Shown here piece after piece: positions 1-6,697 of a stretch of DNA of 8,940 nt (position 1 is its first letter; every line of letters starts with the position of its first letter). The DNA lies in NCBI GenBank assembly GCA_947258625.1, contig CAMYJN010000062.1, positions 1 to 8,940 of the forward strand, read 5' to 3'. Under the pieces are notes generated by a model. That model did no database searches, had not been told where the DNA came from, and was given only the letters and a program-made list of their open reading frames with translations. The stretch comes from an uncultured Polyangiaceae bacterium. GTDB lineage: Bacteria; Myxococcota_A; Polyangia; Polyangiales; Houyiibacteriaceae. The translations under genes and the position numbers were made by a program.

Positions 1-431
1 TCTGGGGAGGTGGAATGGTCGAGTACCACGGCGAGCACTACGATTTCGGAAAGATTCAGATGAGCCCGGTGCCAAGCCAACCGATCCCGATCTACATCGG
101 CGGCCACTCCAAGCCCGGGCTTCGGCGCGCCGCGAAGTACGGCGACGGCTGGTCCTCCGCGATGCTGAAGTCGAAGGAGCTACTCGATCTGGTTGGCCAG
201 ATCGAAGCGTTTCGAAAGGAGTACGGACGCAGTCATCTGCCGATGGAGTACCAGGCCGTCGTTACTGACGTCTGGGATGCTGACGGTTTCAAGCGTCTCG
301 AAGACGCGGGCGTGACGGATATCATTACCGTTCCATGGCTCATGTACGGGACTCCAATGGTCGGCGGCGACCTGCAGGGGCGAATCGACGGTTTGAACCG
401 ATTCGCGGACACCGTCATTGCCAAGATGTAG
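1..431 (+). CDS. LLM-class (luciferase-like) flavin/F420-dependent oxidoreductase, C-terminal part
   Basis: This is the 3' part of a gene that begins before the window. The open frame runs from the left edge (first full codon at base 3, reading W-G-G-M-V-E-Y-H-G) to TAG at 429-431. The ATG at 15 is an internal Met, because residues before it continue the family pattern and 138 residues is far short of the usual 280-350. Family hallmarks seen are the V-E-Y-H-G-E-H-Y-D-F strand before the insertion region, then P-I-P-I-Y-I-G-G-H-S followed by L-R-R-A-A-K-Y-G-D-G-W, the conserved late strand and helix of the bacterial luciferase-like TIM barrel. Proteins of this family bind FMN or F420; a neighbouring F420 biosynthesis operon favours F420, but that is inference. 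The substrate cannot be told. Its stop codon overlaps a possible GTG start of cofG by one base (TAGTG), so it is probably in the same operon. Confidence 0.88.
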   Translation, partial: WGGGMVEYHGEHYDFGKIQMSPVPSQPIPIYIGGHSKPGLRRAAKYGDGWSSAMLKSKELLDLVGQIEAFRKEYGRSHLPMEYQAVVTDVWDADGFKRLEDAGVTDIITVPWLMYGTPMVGGDLQGRIDGLNRFADTVIAKM

Positions 432-439
432 TGACCTCG

Positions 440-1573
440 ATGTCGACTCTTCTACAGCGCGCATGTCTGGGGCCGGTCACCGATCAGAATGCCTACCAAC
501 TGAGCGAGCTCGACACCGCTCGACTCTGTGAGGCGGCGCGCGCACGGCGCGATCACGGGTGGGGCAAGACGCTCACGTACTCTCCCAAGGTGTTTTTGCC
601 CGTCACCAATCTTTGCCGCAACCAATGCGAGTACTGTTCGTTTCGCCGGTCGCCAGGGGATCCCGGTGAGTGGACGATGAGCCCAGCCGAAGTTCGCGAG
701 TGGCTTCATCGCGCGCGCAGCCAGGGCTGCATCGAGGCCCTGTTCTGCCTGGGCGATACGCCTGAAACGGGCTTTCGCGAATATCGTGCTCTGCTGCGTT
801 CCTGGGGTTACGAACGAACGGTCGACTACCTTCTCTGGGCAGCGGAAGAAGCGCTGGCCGCCGGATTGCTGCCCCACACCAACGCCGGCATTCTTTCACG
901 CGAGGACATGATCGCACTCAAGCCTGTGAACGTCAGCCTCGGCTTGATGCTCGAAAACGTGAGCCAGCGTTTGTGCGAAAAGGGCATGCCGCATCATCGG
1001 GCGCCTGACAAACGACCGGCCAAGCGCCTTCAAATGACGCGGGAGGCTGGCGAGCTCCAGATACCGTTCACCTCGGGCCTGCTGATTGGAATCGGAGAGA
1101 CCGTCGAAGAGCGGGTAGACACGATTTTGGCGATTCGGCGTCTGCATCGTGCGCACGGACACATCGGTGAAGTCATCGTCCAGAATTTCCGTTCGCATCC
1201 CAATACGCCCATGGAATTGGCATGCGAACCCAGCGCCGACGAGCTCGCTGCTACCGTCGCCTTGGCCCGACTCATCCTCGACGACGAGATCAGCGTCCAA
1301 GCGCCACCGAATCTCAACCCCGCATCGACCGCGACTTTGATTCACGCTGGGATCAACGACTTTGGCGGCATTTCGCCGGTGAGCCCGGACTATATCAACC
1401 CCCAGCATCCCTGGCCGTACCTCGACCGCCTCCGCAACGCTTGCGCGGCCGAGGGGTTTCGACTGGAACCGCGATTGCCGGTATACCCTGGTCACCTCGA
1501 AGCCCAGGGCTTCGTCGACGCGTCTCTGCGTCCCCAAATCGATCGGCTTCAGATGGAGCTTGCCACGCCATGA
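440..1573 (+). CDS. cofG: 7,8-didemethyl-8-hydroxy-5-deazariboflavin (Fo) synthase subunit CofG
   Basis: CofG is the radical SAM half of Fo synthase. It converts the adduct made by CofH from tyrosine and 5-amino-6-ribitylamino-uracil into the deazaflavin chromophore Fo, in the cytoplasm. From the ATG at 440 the product has 377 residues. The radical SAM cluster motif C-x3-C-x2-C is at Cys59, Cys63 and Cys66 (N-L-C-R-N-Q-C-E-Y-C-S-F), which ligates the 4Fe-4S cluster. Further family blocks are G-L-L-I-G-I-G-E-T-V-E-E-R and V-I-V-Q-N-F-R-S-H-P-N-T-P-M. In actinobacteria CofG and CofH are fused as FbiC; here they are separate. The open frame extends upstream to 335, but that part overlaps the LLM gene and has no family residues. 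An in-frame GTG at 431, overlapping the upstream TAG, is a possible alternative start adding three residues. No strong Shine-Dalgarno is visible, so translational coupling is likely. The TGA overlaps the cofH start by four bases. Confidence 0.95.
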   Translation: MSTLLQRACLGPVTDQNAYQLSELDTARLCEAARARRDHGWGKTLTYSPKVFLPVTNLCRNQCEYCSFRRSPGDPGEWTMSPAEVREWLHRARSQGCIEALFCLGDTPETGFREYRALLRSWGYERTVDYLLWAAEEALAAGLLPHTNAGILSREDMIALKPVNVSLGLMLENVSQRLCEKGMPHHRAPDKRPAKRLQMTREAGELQIPFTSGLLIGIGETVEERVDTILAIRRLHRAHGHIGEVIVQNFRSHPNTPMELACEPSADELAATVALARLILDDEISVQAPPNLNPASTATLIHAGINDFGGISPVSPDYINPQHPWPYLDRLRNACAAEGFRLEPRLPVYPGHLEAQGFVDASLRPQIDRLQMELATP

Positions 1574-2847
1574 CGACCGCTCTCGAAACCTGTCTCCGAG
1601 GCGTCACGTCCGGTGTTCGGACGATCTTGGAGCGATGCCTCGGTGGCCACGAGCTCAGCGTCGACGATGGCGCCGCCCTGAGCGGGGCGCGAGGCCGGGA
1701 CCTTCAAGCTCTGTGTATGGTTGCCGACGAGCTTCGCCGTCAGCAAGTGGGCGATCGGGTCACCTATGTGGTCAACCGGAACATCAACTTCACGAATGTC
1801 TGCATCAAGAACTGCAAGTTCTGCGCGTTCGCGCGCAGCGTACGCTCGGAGCAAGGTTACTTCCTGCCGCAGGAAGAGGTCGCACGGCGAGTGCGTCAAG
1901 CCTGGGAGATGGGCGCTACTGAGGTTTGCTTGCAGGCCGGGCTCTCCCCCAATCTCACAGGGGACAGCTACATCGAGCTTTGCCGAGTCGTGAAGGAAGC
2001 CGCACCTGCGATTCACATCCACGCCTTCTCCCCGGAAGAGGTGAAATTCGGCGCGTCGCTCAAGCGCGTTTCGTACGCGGAGTATTTGGCCGAGCTGGTG
2101 GAGGCCGGCCTGGGCACGCTCCCGGGCACCTCGGCCGAAATCCTGGACGATCGACTTCGCAAGAGGATTTCACCGACGCGAATCACGACCCGCGAATGGC
2201 TCGACGTGGTTACGGCCGCCCATCGGCTTGGTATTCGAACGACCTCGACCATGATGTTTGGCCACGTCGAGTCGGTCGAAAACCGGATGCGGCACATGGA
2301 CCTTCTGCGGAGAGTCCAGCGAGAGACAGGCGGGTTCACTGAATTCGTTCCGCTCTCCTTCGTCCACGAGGAAGCGCCGCTCTTTGCCGCACGCGACGTG
2401 CCGGGGGTTCGTCCAGGGCCCACGGGTGACGAGCTGCTGAACCTTTATGCAACGGCCCGCCTCATGCTGGGCCGCGACATCCCCAACCTTCAGGCGTCCT
2501 GGGTCAAGGAGGGCCTTCGGACCTCGCAGCTGCTGCTCAGTTGTGGGGTCAACGACCTTGGCGGGACCTTGATGAACGAAAGCATCTCGACGGCGGCCGG
2601 TGCACGACATGGACAGCTTATGACGCCAGCGACCTTGCGACGGGTCATTCGAGACTCGGGGCGAGTGCCGGTGCAGCGTGACACCGGCTACGGCACGATT
2701 CGCGAGTTCGGGGATACATCCGATCAGGACCCGAGTGAGCCGCTCGATGCGGTTGAGGATCCGGATGCCGCGTTCGGCTCTTACGAGGCGCTGAGCAGAG
2801 ACTCGCGCTTTCACTACGAGCCGCGCGGCCTGCGCGTCGTGAGCTAG
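1570..2847 (+). CDS. cofH: 5-amino-6-(D-ribitylamino)uracil--L-tyrosine 4-hydroxyphenyl transferase CofH
   Basis: CofH is the first radical SAM enzyme of Fo synthesis: it generates a radical from tyrosine and joins the hydroxybenzyl fragment to the riboflavin precursor 5-amino-6-ribitylamino-uracil. The product has 425 residues from the ATG at 1570, which overlaps the cofG stop as ATGA; a GGAG lies 11 bases before it. The motif C-x3-C-x2-C is at Cys78, Cys82 and Cys85 (V-C-I-K-N-C-K-F-C-A-F), preceded by the family-typical N-R-N-I-N-F-T-N. Later blocks are C-L-Q-A-G-L-S-P, L-P-G-T-S-A-E-I-L, S-T-M-M-F-G-H-V-E and F-V-P-L-S-F-V-H-E-E-A-P-L-F, which separate CofH from its menaquinone-pathway relatives MqnE and MqnC. 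The open frame continues upstream to 1222 inside cofG, which is a shadow. After the usual family end (G-R-V-P-V-Q-R-D-T-x-Y) there is an acidic tail of about 45 residues, unusually long compared with archaeal CofH. Confidence 0.95.
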   Translation: MTTALETCLRGVTSGVRTILERCLGGHELSVDDGAALSGARGRDLQALCMVADELRRQQVGDRVTYVVNRNINFTNVCIKNCKFCAFARSVRSEQGYFLPQEEVARRVRQAWEMGATEVCLQAGLSPNLTGDSYIELCRVVKEAAPAIHIHAFSPEEVKFGASLKRVSYAEYLAELVEAGLGTLPGTSAEILDDRLRKRISPTRITTREWLDVVTAAHRLGIRTTSTMMFGHVESVENRMRHMDLLRRVQRETGGFTEFVPLSFVHEEAPLFAARDVPGVRPGPTGDELLNLYATARLMLGRDIPNLQASWVKEGLRTSQLLLSCGVNDLGGTLMNESISTAAGARHGQLMTPATLRRVIRDSGRVPVQRDTGYGTIREFGDTSDQDPSEPLDAVEDPDAAFGSYEALSRDSRFHYEPRGLRVVS

Positions 2848-2873
2848 CGGCTGTCCGGGCCGGAGCCGCGTGG

Positions 2874-2879
2874 TACGCT
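2874..2879 (+). promoter_or_regulatory. Possible -10 box for a short-leader or leaderless SDR transcript
   Basis: TACGCT (TANNNT pattern) ends eight bases before the ATG at 2888, which is where a -10 box would sit if transcription began at or very near the start codon. No convincing -35 hexamer and no Shine-Dalgarno are visible in the 40-base gap after cofH (2848-2887). This could give the SDR its own promoter within the operon, but a six-base match in GC-rich DNA is weak evidence. Confidence 0.25.
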
Positions 2880-2887
2880 GCGCGACG

Positions 2888-3697
2888 ATGAGCCAGCTTG
2901 CCGAGCGGTACGGACCTTGGGCCGTCATCACTGGAGCCTCCGCGGGTATTGGTGCTGAGTTTGCGCGTCGCGTTGCGGAGCGGGGAATCAACGTGGTCTT
3001 GGTGGCGCGGCGTCGCAACCGTCTCGAGGCGCTGGCGTCGACGATCGAAGACATGTACCGAGTCGACGTACGCGTGGCGCCGGCGGATCTCTCCGCACGT
3101 AACATCGTCGAGATCTTGCGGCCAGCACTCGCCGAGATCGAAATTGGCCTCTTGATCAACTGCGCGGGTTTTGGCTCGAGCGGTCCCTTTCTCGACATGG
3201 ACCCGAGCGTTCAGGAGTCGATGCTCAATCTGAATTGTCGGGCTCCAATGCTCTTGACGCATGAGATCGTTCAGGGCATGCGCGAACGAGGCAGAGGTGG
3301 CGTGATTGTCGTGTCCTCGGTCAATGCATTCTCCTCCGCACGCGGCATGACGAACTACAACGCAACCAAGTCGTACGACCTGCTCTTTGCCGAAGGTCTC
3401 GCCGAGGAGCTGCGCCCCTACGGGGTCGACGTGCAGGCGCTTTGTCCGGGAGGCACGACGACCGAGTTCCAGCAGGTTGCAGGCCTCGACCCTGGGAAGT
3501 TCGGGCCGCTTCGGCGATGGGTCTTTTCGAGCCCCGCTTTGGTCGTCGCGACGAGCTTGCGCGCGCTGGGCGGTCGAGTGACGGTGGTCCCGGGCTTCCT
3601 CAACAAGCTCATGGTCTTCACGATGAGGCTACTCCCGCGTCGAATCGCGACACGCTTCCTCGGCCTTCTCGTGGACCGCCTGTCCGCCGGTTACTAG
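2888..3697 (+). CDS. Classical short-chain dehydrogenase/reductase (SDR) of unknown substrate
   Basis: This is a 269-residue NAD(P)-dependent oxidoreductase of the classical SDR fold. The nucleotide-binding T-G-A-S-A-G-I-G is at residues 15-22, the structural N-C-A-G (usual N-N-A-G) at 91-94, and the catalytic set is Ser143 or Ser144, Tyr157 and Lys161 (Y-N-A-T-K), followed by C-P-G-G-T-T-T. An arginine run at residues 41-43 after the second strand suggests a preference for NADP(H). The C-terminal segment (V-P-G-F-L-N-K-L, then L-L-P-R-R) resembles SDRs annotated as DltE/YqjQ-like, a broad group without one defined substrate. The ATG at 2888 is preferred over an in-frame GTG at 2870 because only six atypical residues would be gained. 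The gene follows cofH after 40 bases and may share its transcript. It has no known role in F420 synthesis, so any link is inferred from position only. Its TAG stop overlaps the convergent cofC stop. Confidence 0.9.
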   Translation: MSQLAERYGPWAVITGASAGIGAEFARRVAERGINVVLVARRRNRLEALASTIEDMYRVDVRVAPADLSARNIVEILRPALAEIEIGLLINCAGFGSSGPFLDMDPSVQESMLNLNCRAPMLLTHEIVQGMRERGRGGVIVVSSVNAFSSARGMTNYNATKSYDLLFAEGLAEELRPYGVDVQALCPGGTTTEFQQVAGLDPGKFGPLRRWVFSSPALVVATSLRALGGRVTVVPGFLNKLMVFTMRLLPRRIATRFLGLLVDRLSAGY

Positions 3698-3705
3698 CGC
3701 CGGCG
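3685..3705. repeat. Stem-loop spanning the convergent SDR/cofC stop codons
   Basis: CGCCGG at 3685-3690 and CCGGCG at 3700-3705 form a perfect 6-bp GC-only inverted repeat with a 9-base loop. The loop contains the CTAG (3694-3697) in which both stop codons lie. There is no T-tract on either side, so it is not a standard intrinsic terminator. It could slow or protect transcripts that meet here, or be chance in GC-rich DNA. Confidence 0.35.
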
Positions 3706-4290
3706 CAACCGATCGAGGTCGGACGGGCGGTCGACGTCGAATCCGATCCCGTTGCTGAGCTGGACGCTGACGGTGAGTCCGAGACGGCGAGCGCCGGCAT
3801 GGTGACGCCGAAGGCTATCATCGTGCCCGAGGCAGCTCGGCAGGACGGTTGCCGGTTTCACGGCGATGACATTCGTGCCTTGTTGCGCGAGATCGGGCAC
3901 TAGTACGACATCGCTCTCCTCGAGCTGTCGCACCACGCTGGCGATATCTTCCGCAGTGAGGTCGGGTAGGTCGCTCATGCAGATCAATACGCTAGTCGCG
4001 CCGCGTTGTTCCAGGTCTTGGAGCGCGCCGTCGACCACTTCGGCCAAGCCGCGGCTCTCGTCCGCATCCGAGAGCGCAAGCACCCCCAAGTGTTCGGCGA
4101 GCTCACGAGCGTGGGCCGAGTCGCTCACGGCTGCGATGGCGTCGATGTCCGGTGACGTCCGGAACACCTCGACCACGTGCTCAAACAATGAGCGCGCCAA
4201 GTCGGCGCGCTCAGAGGGAGCCAGCACTTCGGAGAGCCTCGACTTGCCTCGGTCGAATCCCTTGATTGGAACTAGTGCCCAGCGACTCAT
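3694..4290 (-). CDS. cofC: Phosphoacid guanylyltransferase CofC (F420 synthesis; FbiD-type)
   Basis: CofC couples GTP to a three-carbon phosphoacid to make the nucleotide-activated donor used by CofD. Depending on the organism the acid is 2-phospho-L-lactate, phosphoenolpyruvate or 3-phospho-D-glycerate. The product is 198 residues, near the family's usual 200-220, with a nucleotidyltransferase fold. The N-terminal signature V-P-I-K-G-F-D-R-G-K-S-R-L (residues 7-19) binds the nucleotide phosphates. M-S-D-L-P-D-L (105-111) supplies the metal-binding Asp, G-T-N-V-I-A-V-K-P lies at 138-146, and G-F-D-V-D-R-P-S-D-L near the end is the family closing motif. The ATG overlaps the cofD stop (ATGA, 4287-4290), showing translational coupling as the last gene of the operon; no clear Shine-Dalgarno is seen. 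Its TAG shares CTAG with the convergent SDR stop. I cannot tell from the sequence which phosphoacid is used. Confidence 0.93.
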   Translation of the reverse strand: MSRWALVPIKGFDRGKSRLSEVLAPSERADLARSLFEHVVEVFRTSPDIDAIAAVSDSAHARELAEHLGVLALSDADESRGLAEVVDGALQDLEQRGATSVLICMSDLPDLTAEDIASVVRQLEESDVVLVPDLAQQGTNVIAVKPATVLPSCLGHDDSLRRHHAGARRLGLTVSVQLSNGIGFDVDRPSDLDRLRRR

Positions 4291-5222
4291 GTCAGATTCC
4301 GCGCAAATTCGATCAGCTCACGGGCGAAGCGTATCCGATCTTCTCTGGTTTGAATGAGGATATTGGTTTCGAGGGTCGGATAGAGAGCCCCGAAGGAGTC
4401 TCCGTGCTGAACGGCAAATCCATCCAGCAGACCTTCATAGTGGATCGCGACGGCCTCGGCCGACGGCGGGCGGCCGCCAATCTCCGAAATCATGGTGGCG
4501 AGCGGACCCTTGACCGCTTTACCGTTAAGAATCGGGCTCACGGCGACCGTCGGTGTGCGCCGAACCGCTTCGGACACGCCAGCCAATCTCAGGATCGGGT
4601 CGATTGAAACGTAAGGGTTGGAAGGGCAAATCAAGAGGAGATCGGCGGCTTTCAGTGCATCGAGAACCGATGGCGTCGTTTCGCCATTCCCTCCGTGCTG
4701 AGCTCGGCTCACCGGAGGTGCCGCGCGCTCCTTGACCAGCCACTCCTGGAAGGCGAGCTCTTCGCCGCTCTTGGTGAGGATGCTCGTGGGACATGGCGCA
4801 TCGCTCATCGGCAGGATGGGCCGCTCGACGCCAAGTGCATTGCATAGATTTGCAGTCGTCCGCGTGAGCGATTCCCCTAGGCCCAGTGCGCGCGTTCGAA
4901 CGAGGTGGGTGAGCAGGTCACGGTCGCCGAGTTGGAACCAGTCGTCGACGCCGCGGCGCCTGGCTTCCCTCAGAACCTCGAAAGTGTCGCCGTCGATTCC
5001 CCAGCCGCGGTCCTCTGGAGAAAGACCCGCGAGTGTGTACATCACCGTGTCGAGGTCAGGGCTGATGTGAAGCCCCCAATGCTCGAAGTCATCGCCTGTA
5101 TTCACGATGGCGGTGAGCGACCCCGCTGGGAGCACGCGATCGAGTCCGTCGACGAGCCGTGCCCCGCCCACGCCTCCAGCCAGCACGACCACGGACAGGC
5201 TGTTCTCAGATGCAGCGCTCAT
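4287..5222 (-). CDS. cofD: Phosphoacyl transferase CofD (Fo to F420-0)
   Basis: CofD transfers the phosphoacid moiety from the guanosine-diphosphate donor made by CofC to the ribityl hydroxyl of Fo, giving F420-0 or dehydro-F420-0 and releasing GMP. The 311-residue product matches the usual family length. Signatures are A-G-G-V-G-G-A-R at residues 15-22 (donor-binding loop), N-T-G-D-D-F-E-H-W-G at 41-50 with I-S-P-D-L-D-T at 53-59 (conserved acidic metal site and Fo contact), G-D-R-D-L-L-T-H at 99-106, and C-P-S-N-P-Y-V-S-I-D-P-I-L at 199-211, a CofD/YvcK-superfamily block. It starts at ATG 5222, which overlaps the cofE stop (ATGA, 5219-5222), and its own TGA overlaps the cofC start. The upstream Shine-Dalgarno is poor, so coupled translation is likely. 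YvcK-like proteins are the only reasonable alternative, and the neighbours rule that out. Confidence 0.96.
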   Translation of the reverse strand: MSAASENSLSVVVLAGGVGGARLVDGLDRVLPAGSLTAIVNTGDDFEHWGLHISPDLDTVMYTLAGLSPEDRGWGIDGDTFEVLREARRRGVDDWFQLGDRDLLTHLVRTRALGLGESLTRTTANLCNALGVERPILPMSDAPCPTSILTKSGEELAFQEWLVKERAAPPVSRAQHGGNGETTPSVLDALKAADLLLICPSNPYVSIDPILRLAGVSEAVRRTPTVAVSPILNGKAVKGPLATMISEIGGRPPSAEAVAIHYEGLLDGFAVQHGDSFGALYPTLETNILIQTREDRIRFARELIEFARNLT

Positions 5223-6034
5223 GCGTACAAGTCGTCTTCGGGATCTCGAAGCAAGACAGCTGCGGAATCGTGCGACGCTTTGAAATGAAGCCCGCGAACC
5301 AAGGTCAACGGACGCCCTTCATTGGCTTGTCCGGCGACGAGATCTGCTGCCGCCGCAACGGAGTCGGCGACTGCCGACTCGGTAGCCTGCAGGACGCGGC
5401 CATGGCGATCGATCGCACCACGGCGATCCCAGACCGCCGGCAGCCCCGCAACGCCGAGCGCAAAGCCTACCGTGCCACGTCGAAACGGACGCCCCCAGGA
5501 GTCGGTGACGAGAACCGCAACCTCGGAGGAGTAGCGCTCGCAGAGCTTGCTCCGAAGCAACGCTGCGCTCGCGTCCGGATCCCGAGGCAAGGTCAGCACC
5601 CAGGGGCCGCTTCCTTTTGGGGCGTTCGAGGGCGCCGCATTGCTCGAGTCGATGCCGGCATTGGCCGAAATGAAACCCAGACGGTGCCGGACGATCAATG
5701 CGCCGCTCGTCTTTCGCGAGATGCCAACGCTCTCCCGCAATATCAGCTCGACGAGGCGCGGGTCCTTCAGGAGCTCGCCGCCAAGCTCATGGGCTGCGTC
5801 GCTCGGAACGATGCTTCCCAAATCGACGAAGCAGCCTTCCGCGCGGGAGACGATCTTGCTGGCGACGACGATCACGTCTCCGTCGGCAAGCGCGATCTCG
5901 GCGCGCTCGAGGCTCGATGCGATCACCTCGAAGAGGTCATCGCCGACCTCGATCGTTGGCACGCCGGCGACCGTGCGAACCAAGAGCTCCGGCCCGACGC
6001 GAAGGTCGACCGAACTCGGCTCGTCGCGGCTCAC
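5219..6034 (-). CDS. cofE: F420-0:gamma-glutamyl ligase CofE (stand-alone)
   Basis: CofE uses GTP to add gamma-linked glutamates to F420-0. The 271-residue product is a single domain: it lacks the C-terminal FMN-binding nitroreductase-like domain that makes mycobacterial FbiB about 450 residues. Blocks seen are [15 protein letters not shown] (residues 53-67), [31 protein letters not shown] followed by [10 protein letters not shown], then [13 protein letters not shown] and a closing R-D-P-E-D-D-L. The F-R-R-G-x-V-G-F-A-x-G stretch is, as I recall it, closer to archaeal CofE than to FbiB. The start is GTG at 6034-6032, overlapping the npdG stop as GTGA; GGAG at 6040-6043 lies five bases upstream and fixes this start. 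It is third in an operon with npdG before it and cofD after it. Confidence 0.96.
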   Translation of the reverse strand: MSRDEPSSVDLRVGPELLVRTVAGVPTIEVGDDLFEVIASSLERAEIALADGDVIVVASKIVSRAEGCFVDLGSIVPSDAAHELGGELLKDPRLVELILRESVGISRKTSGALIVRHRLGFISANAGIDSSNAAPSNAPKGSGPWVLTLPRDPDASAALLRSKLCERYSSEVAVLVTDSWGRPFRRGTVGFALGVAGLPAVWDRRGAIDRHGRVLQATESAVADSVAAAADLVAGQANEGRPLTLVRGLHFKASHDSAAVLLRDPEDDLYA

Positions 6035-6687
6035 TCCGTCTCCGGAATGCCCGTAATGCGAATACCTGAGCCAACGCTCTTGTAACGGCGATTGATGTGC
6101 AAGAGAACCGGCGTGATCGACTCGAGAGCGATGGCATTTTTCAAGACACCGGCGTCGATGCCACGGAGGCCCAGGTCCGCGACCAACGAAATGACGGCCG
6201 CCCGTGCTTCCTTGTCGTCACCACAAACCAGCACATCGCAATCGAACGTGTGGGCCGGGTTGCTGAGGTGCTCCGAGCTGATGTGGTGCAGCGCCGCGAC
6301 GAGCCGCGCTCCTTCGTTGAGCAGGGTACGGGCCTCCAGGGCGGCCGCTTGCCCTTCCGGCAAGTTCACGGAGCGGACCTTCGGCGGTTGCAGAGGCACC
6401 GTGATGTCGACGATGACTTTGTCGCCGACCACATCCTTGATCGAGTCGAACGTGGGGCGATGCGCGCCGTAGGGAACCGTGACGACGATCAGCTCGGCGT
6501 GCTCGCACGCCGCGACGTTATCGGCGCCCTGGACGCTGACTCCAAACTCTTTCGAAAACTCGGCAGCCTTTGCCGCACCTTTTTCGGCCTGGCGAGAGCC
6601 GATGAAAACATCGTGCCCCGCCTTCGCCCAACGAACGGCCAAGCCACGACCCTCGCGCCCGGTGCCACCTACGATTCCGATCTTCAT
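6031..6687 (-). CDS. npdG: F420H2:NADP oxidoreductase NpdG (Fno)
   Basis: NpdG moves hydride between F420 and NADP. In bacteria without an F420-dependent glucose-6-phosphate dehydrogenase it is expected mainly to reduce F420 with NADPH. The 218-residue product opens at once with a Rossmann strand and glycine loop, I-V-G-G-T-G-R-E-G-R-G-L-A (residues 5-17). I-G-S-R at 29-32 follows strand two, where Ser and Arg fit the 2'-phosphate of NADP. Later family blocks are V-T-V-P-Y-G-A-H, V-I-V-D-I-T-V-P-L and C-G-D-D-K-E-A-R. The ATG at 6687 has GAGG at 6693-6696 with five-base spacing, and this ribosome site overlaps the TGA of the LLM gene upstream, so the two are probably coupled. Its own stop overlaps the cofE GTG start. 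General NADPH-dependent F420 reductase-like Rossmann proteins are the only alternative. Confidence 0.93.
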   Translation of the reverse strand: MKIGIVGGTGREGRGLAVRWAKAGHDVFIGSRQAEKGAAKAAEFSKEFGVSVQGADNVAACEHAELIVVTVPYGAHRPTFDSIKDVVGDKVIVDITVPLQPPKVRSVNLPEGQAAALEARTLLNEGARLVAALHHISSEHLSNPAHTFDCDVLVCGDDKEARAAVISLVADLGLRGIDAGVLKNAIALESITPVLLHINRRYKSVGSGIRITGIPETE

Positions 6688-6692
6688 TGCTG

Positions 6693-6697
6693 CCTCA
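6693..6697 (-). promoter_or_regulatory. Ribosome binding site of npdG inside the upstream stop codon
   Basis: Read on the minus strand, TGAGG: the TGA ends the LLM gene, and GAGG is the Shine-Dalgarno of npdG, five bases before its ATG. A ribosome ending the LLM gene sits on the npdG initiation site. Confidence 0.6.

Noticed and set aside
335..439. Upstream extension of cofG to a start at 335
   Set aside because: It overlaps the end of the LLM gene in another frame and its translation has no CofG-like residues. Starts at 440 or 431 fit the operon junction.
896..1537. Minus-strand open frame of 213 codons inside cofG
   Set aside because: It is a shadow of cofG with no family features and no ribosome site.
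1222..1569. Upstream extension of cofH, which would be a 541-residue protein
   Set aside because: The added 116 residues are the alternate-frame reading of cofG and arginine-rich. The ATGA overlap at 1570 gives a proper CofH start. It is also not a cofG-cofH fusion, since cofG is in another frame and has its own stop.
1570..2847. Reading cofH as a menaquinone (futalosine) gene such as mqnE or mqnC
   Set aside because: The N-R-N-I-N-F-T-N block before the cysteine motif, F-V-P-L-S-F-V-H-E-E-A-P-L-F, and overlap with cofG all fit CofH; no other futalosine-pathway gene is present.
2170..3198. Long minus-strand open frame (342 codons) across cofH and the SDR
   Set aside because: It is antisense to two genes with clear family motifs, its translation is rich in Arg, Ala and Ser with no recognisable domain, and it is explained by GC-rich third positions.
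5159..6085. Plus-strand open frame (308 codons) opposite cofE
   Set aside because: It is antisense to the well-supported cofE, has no recognisable motif, and its length reflects codon bias of the real gene.
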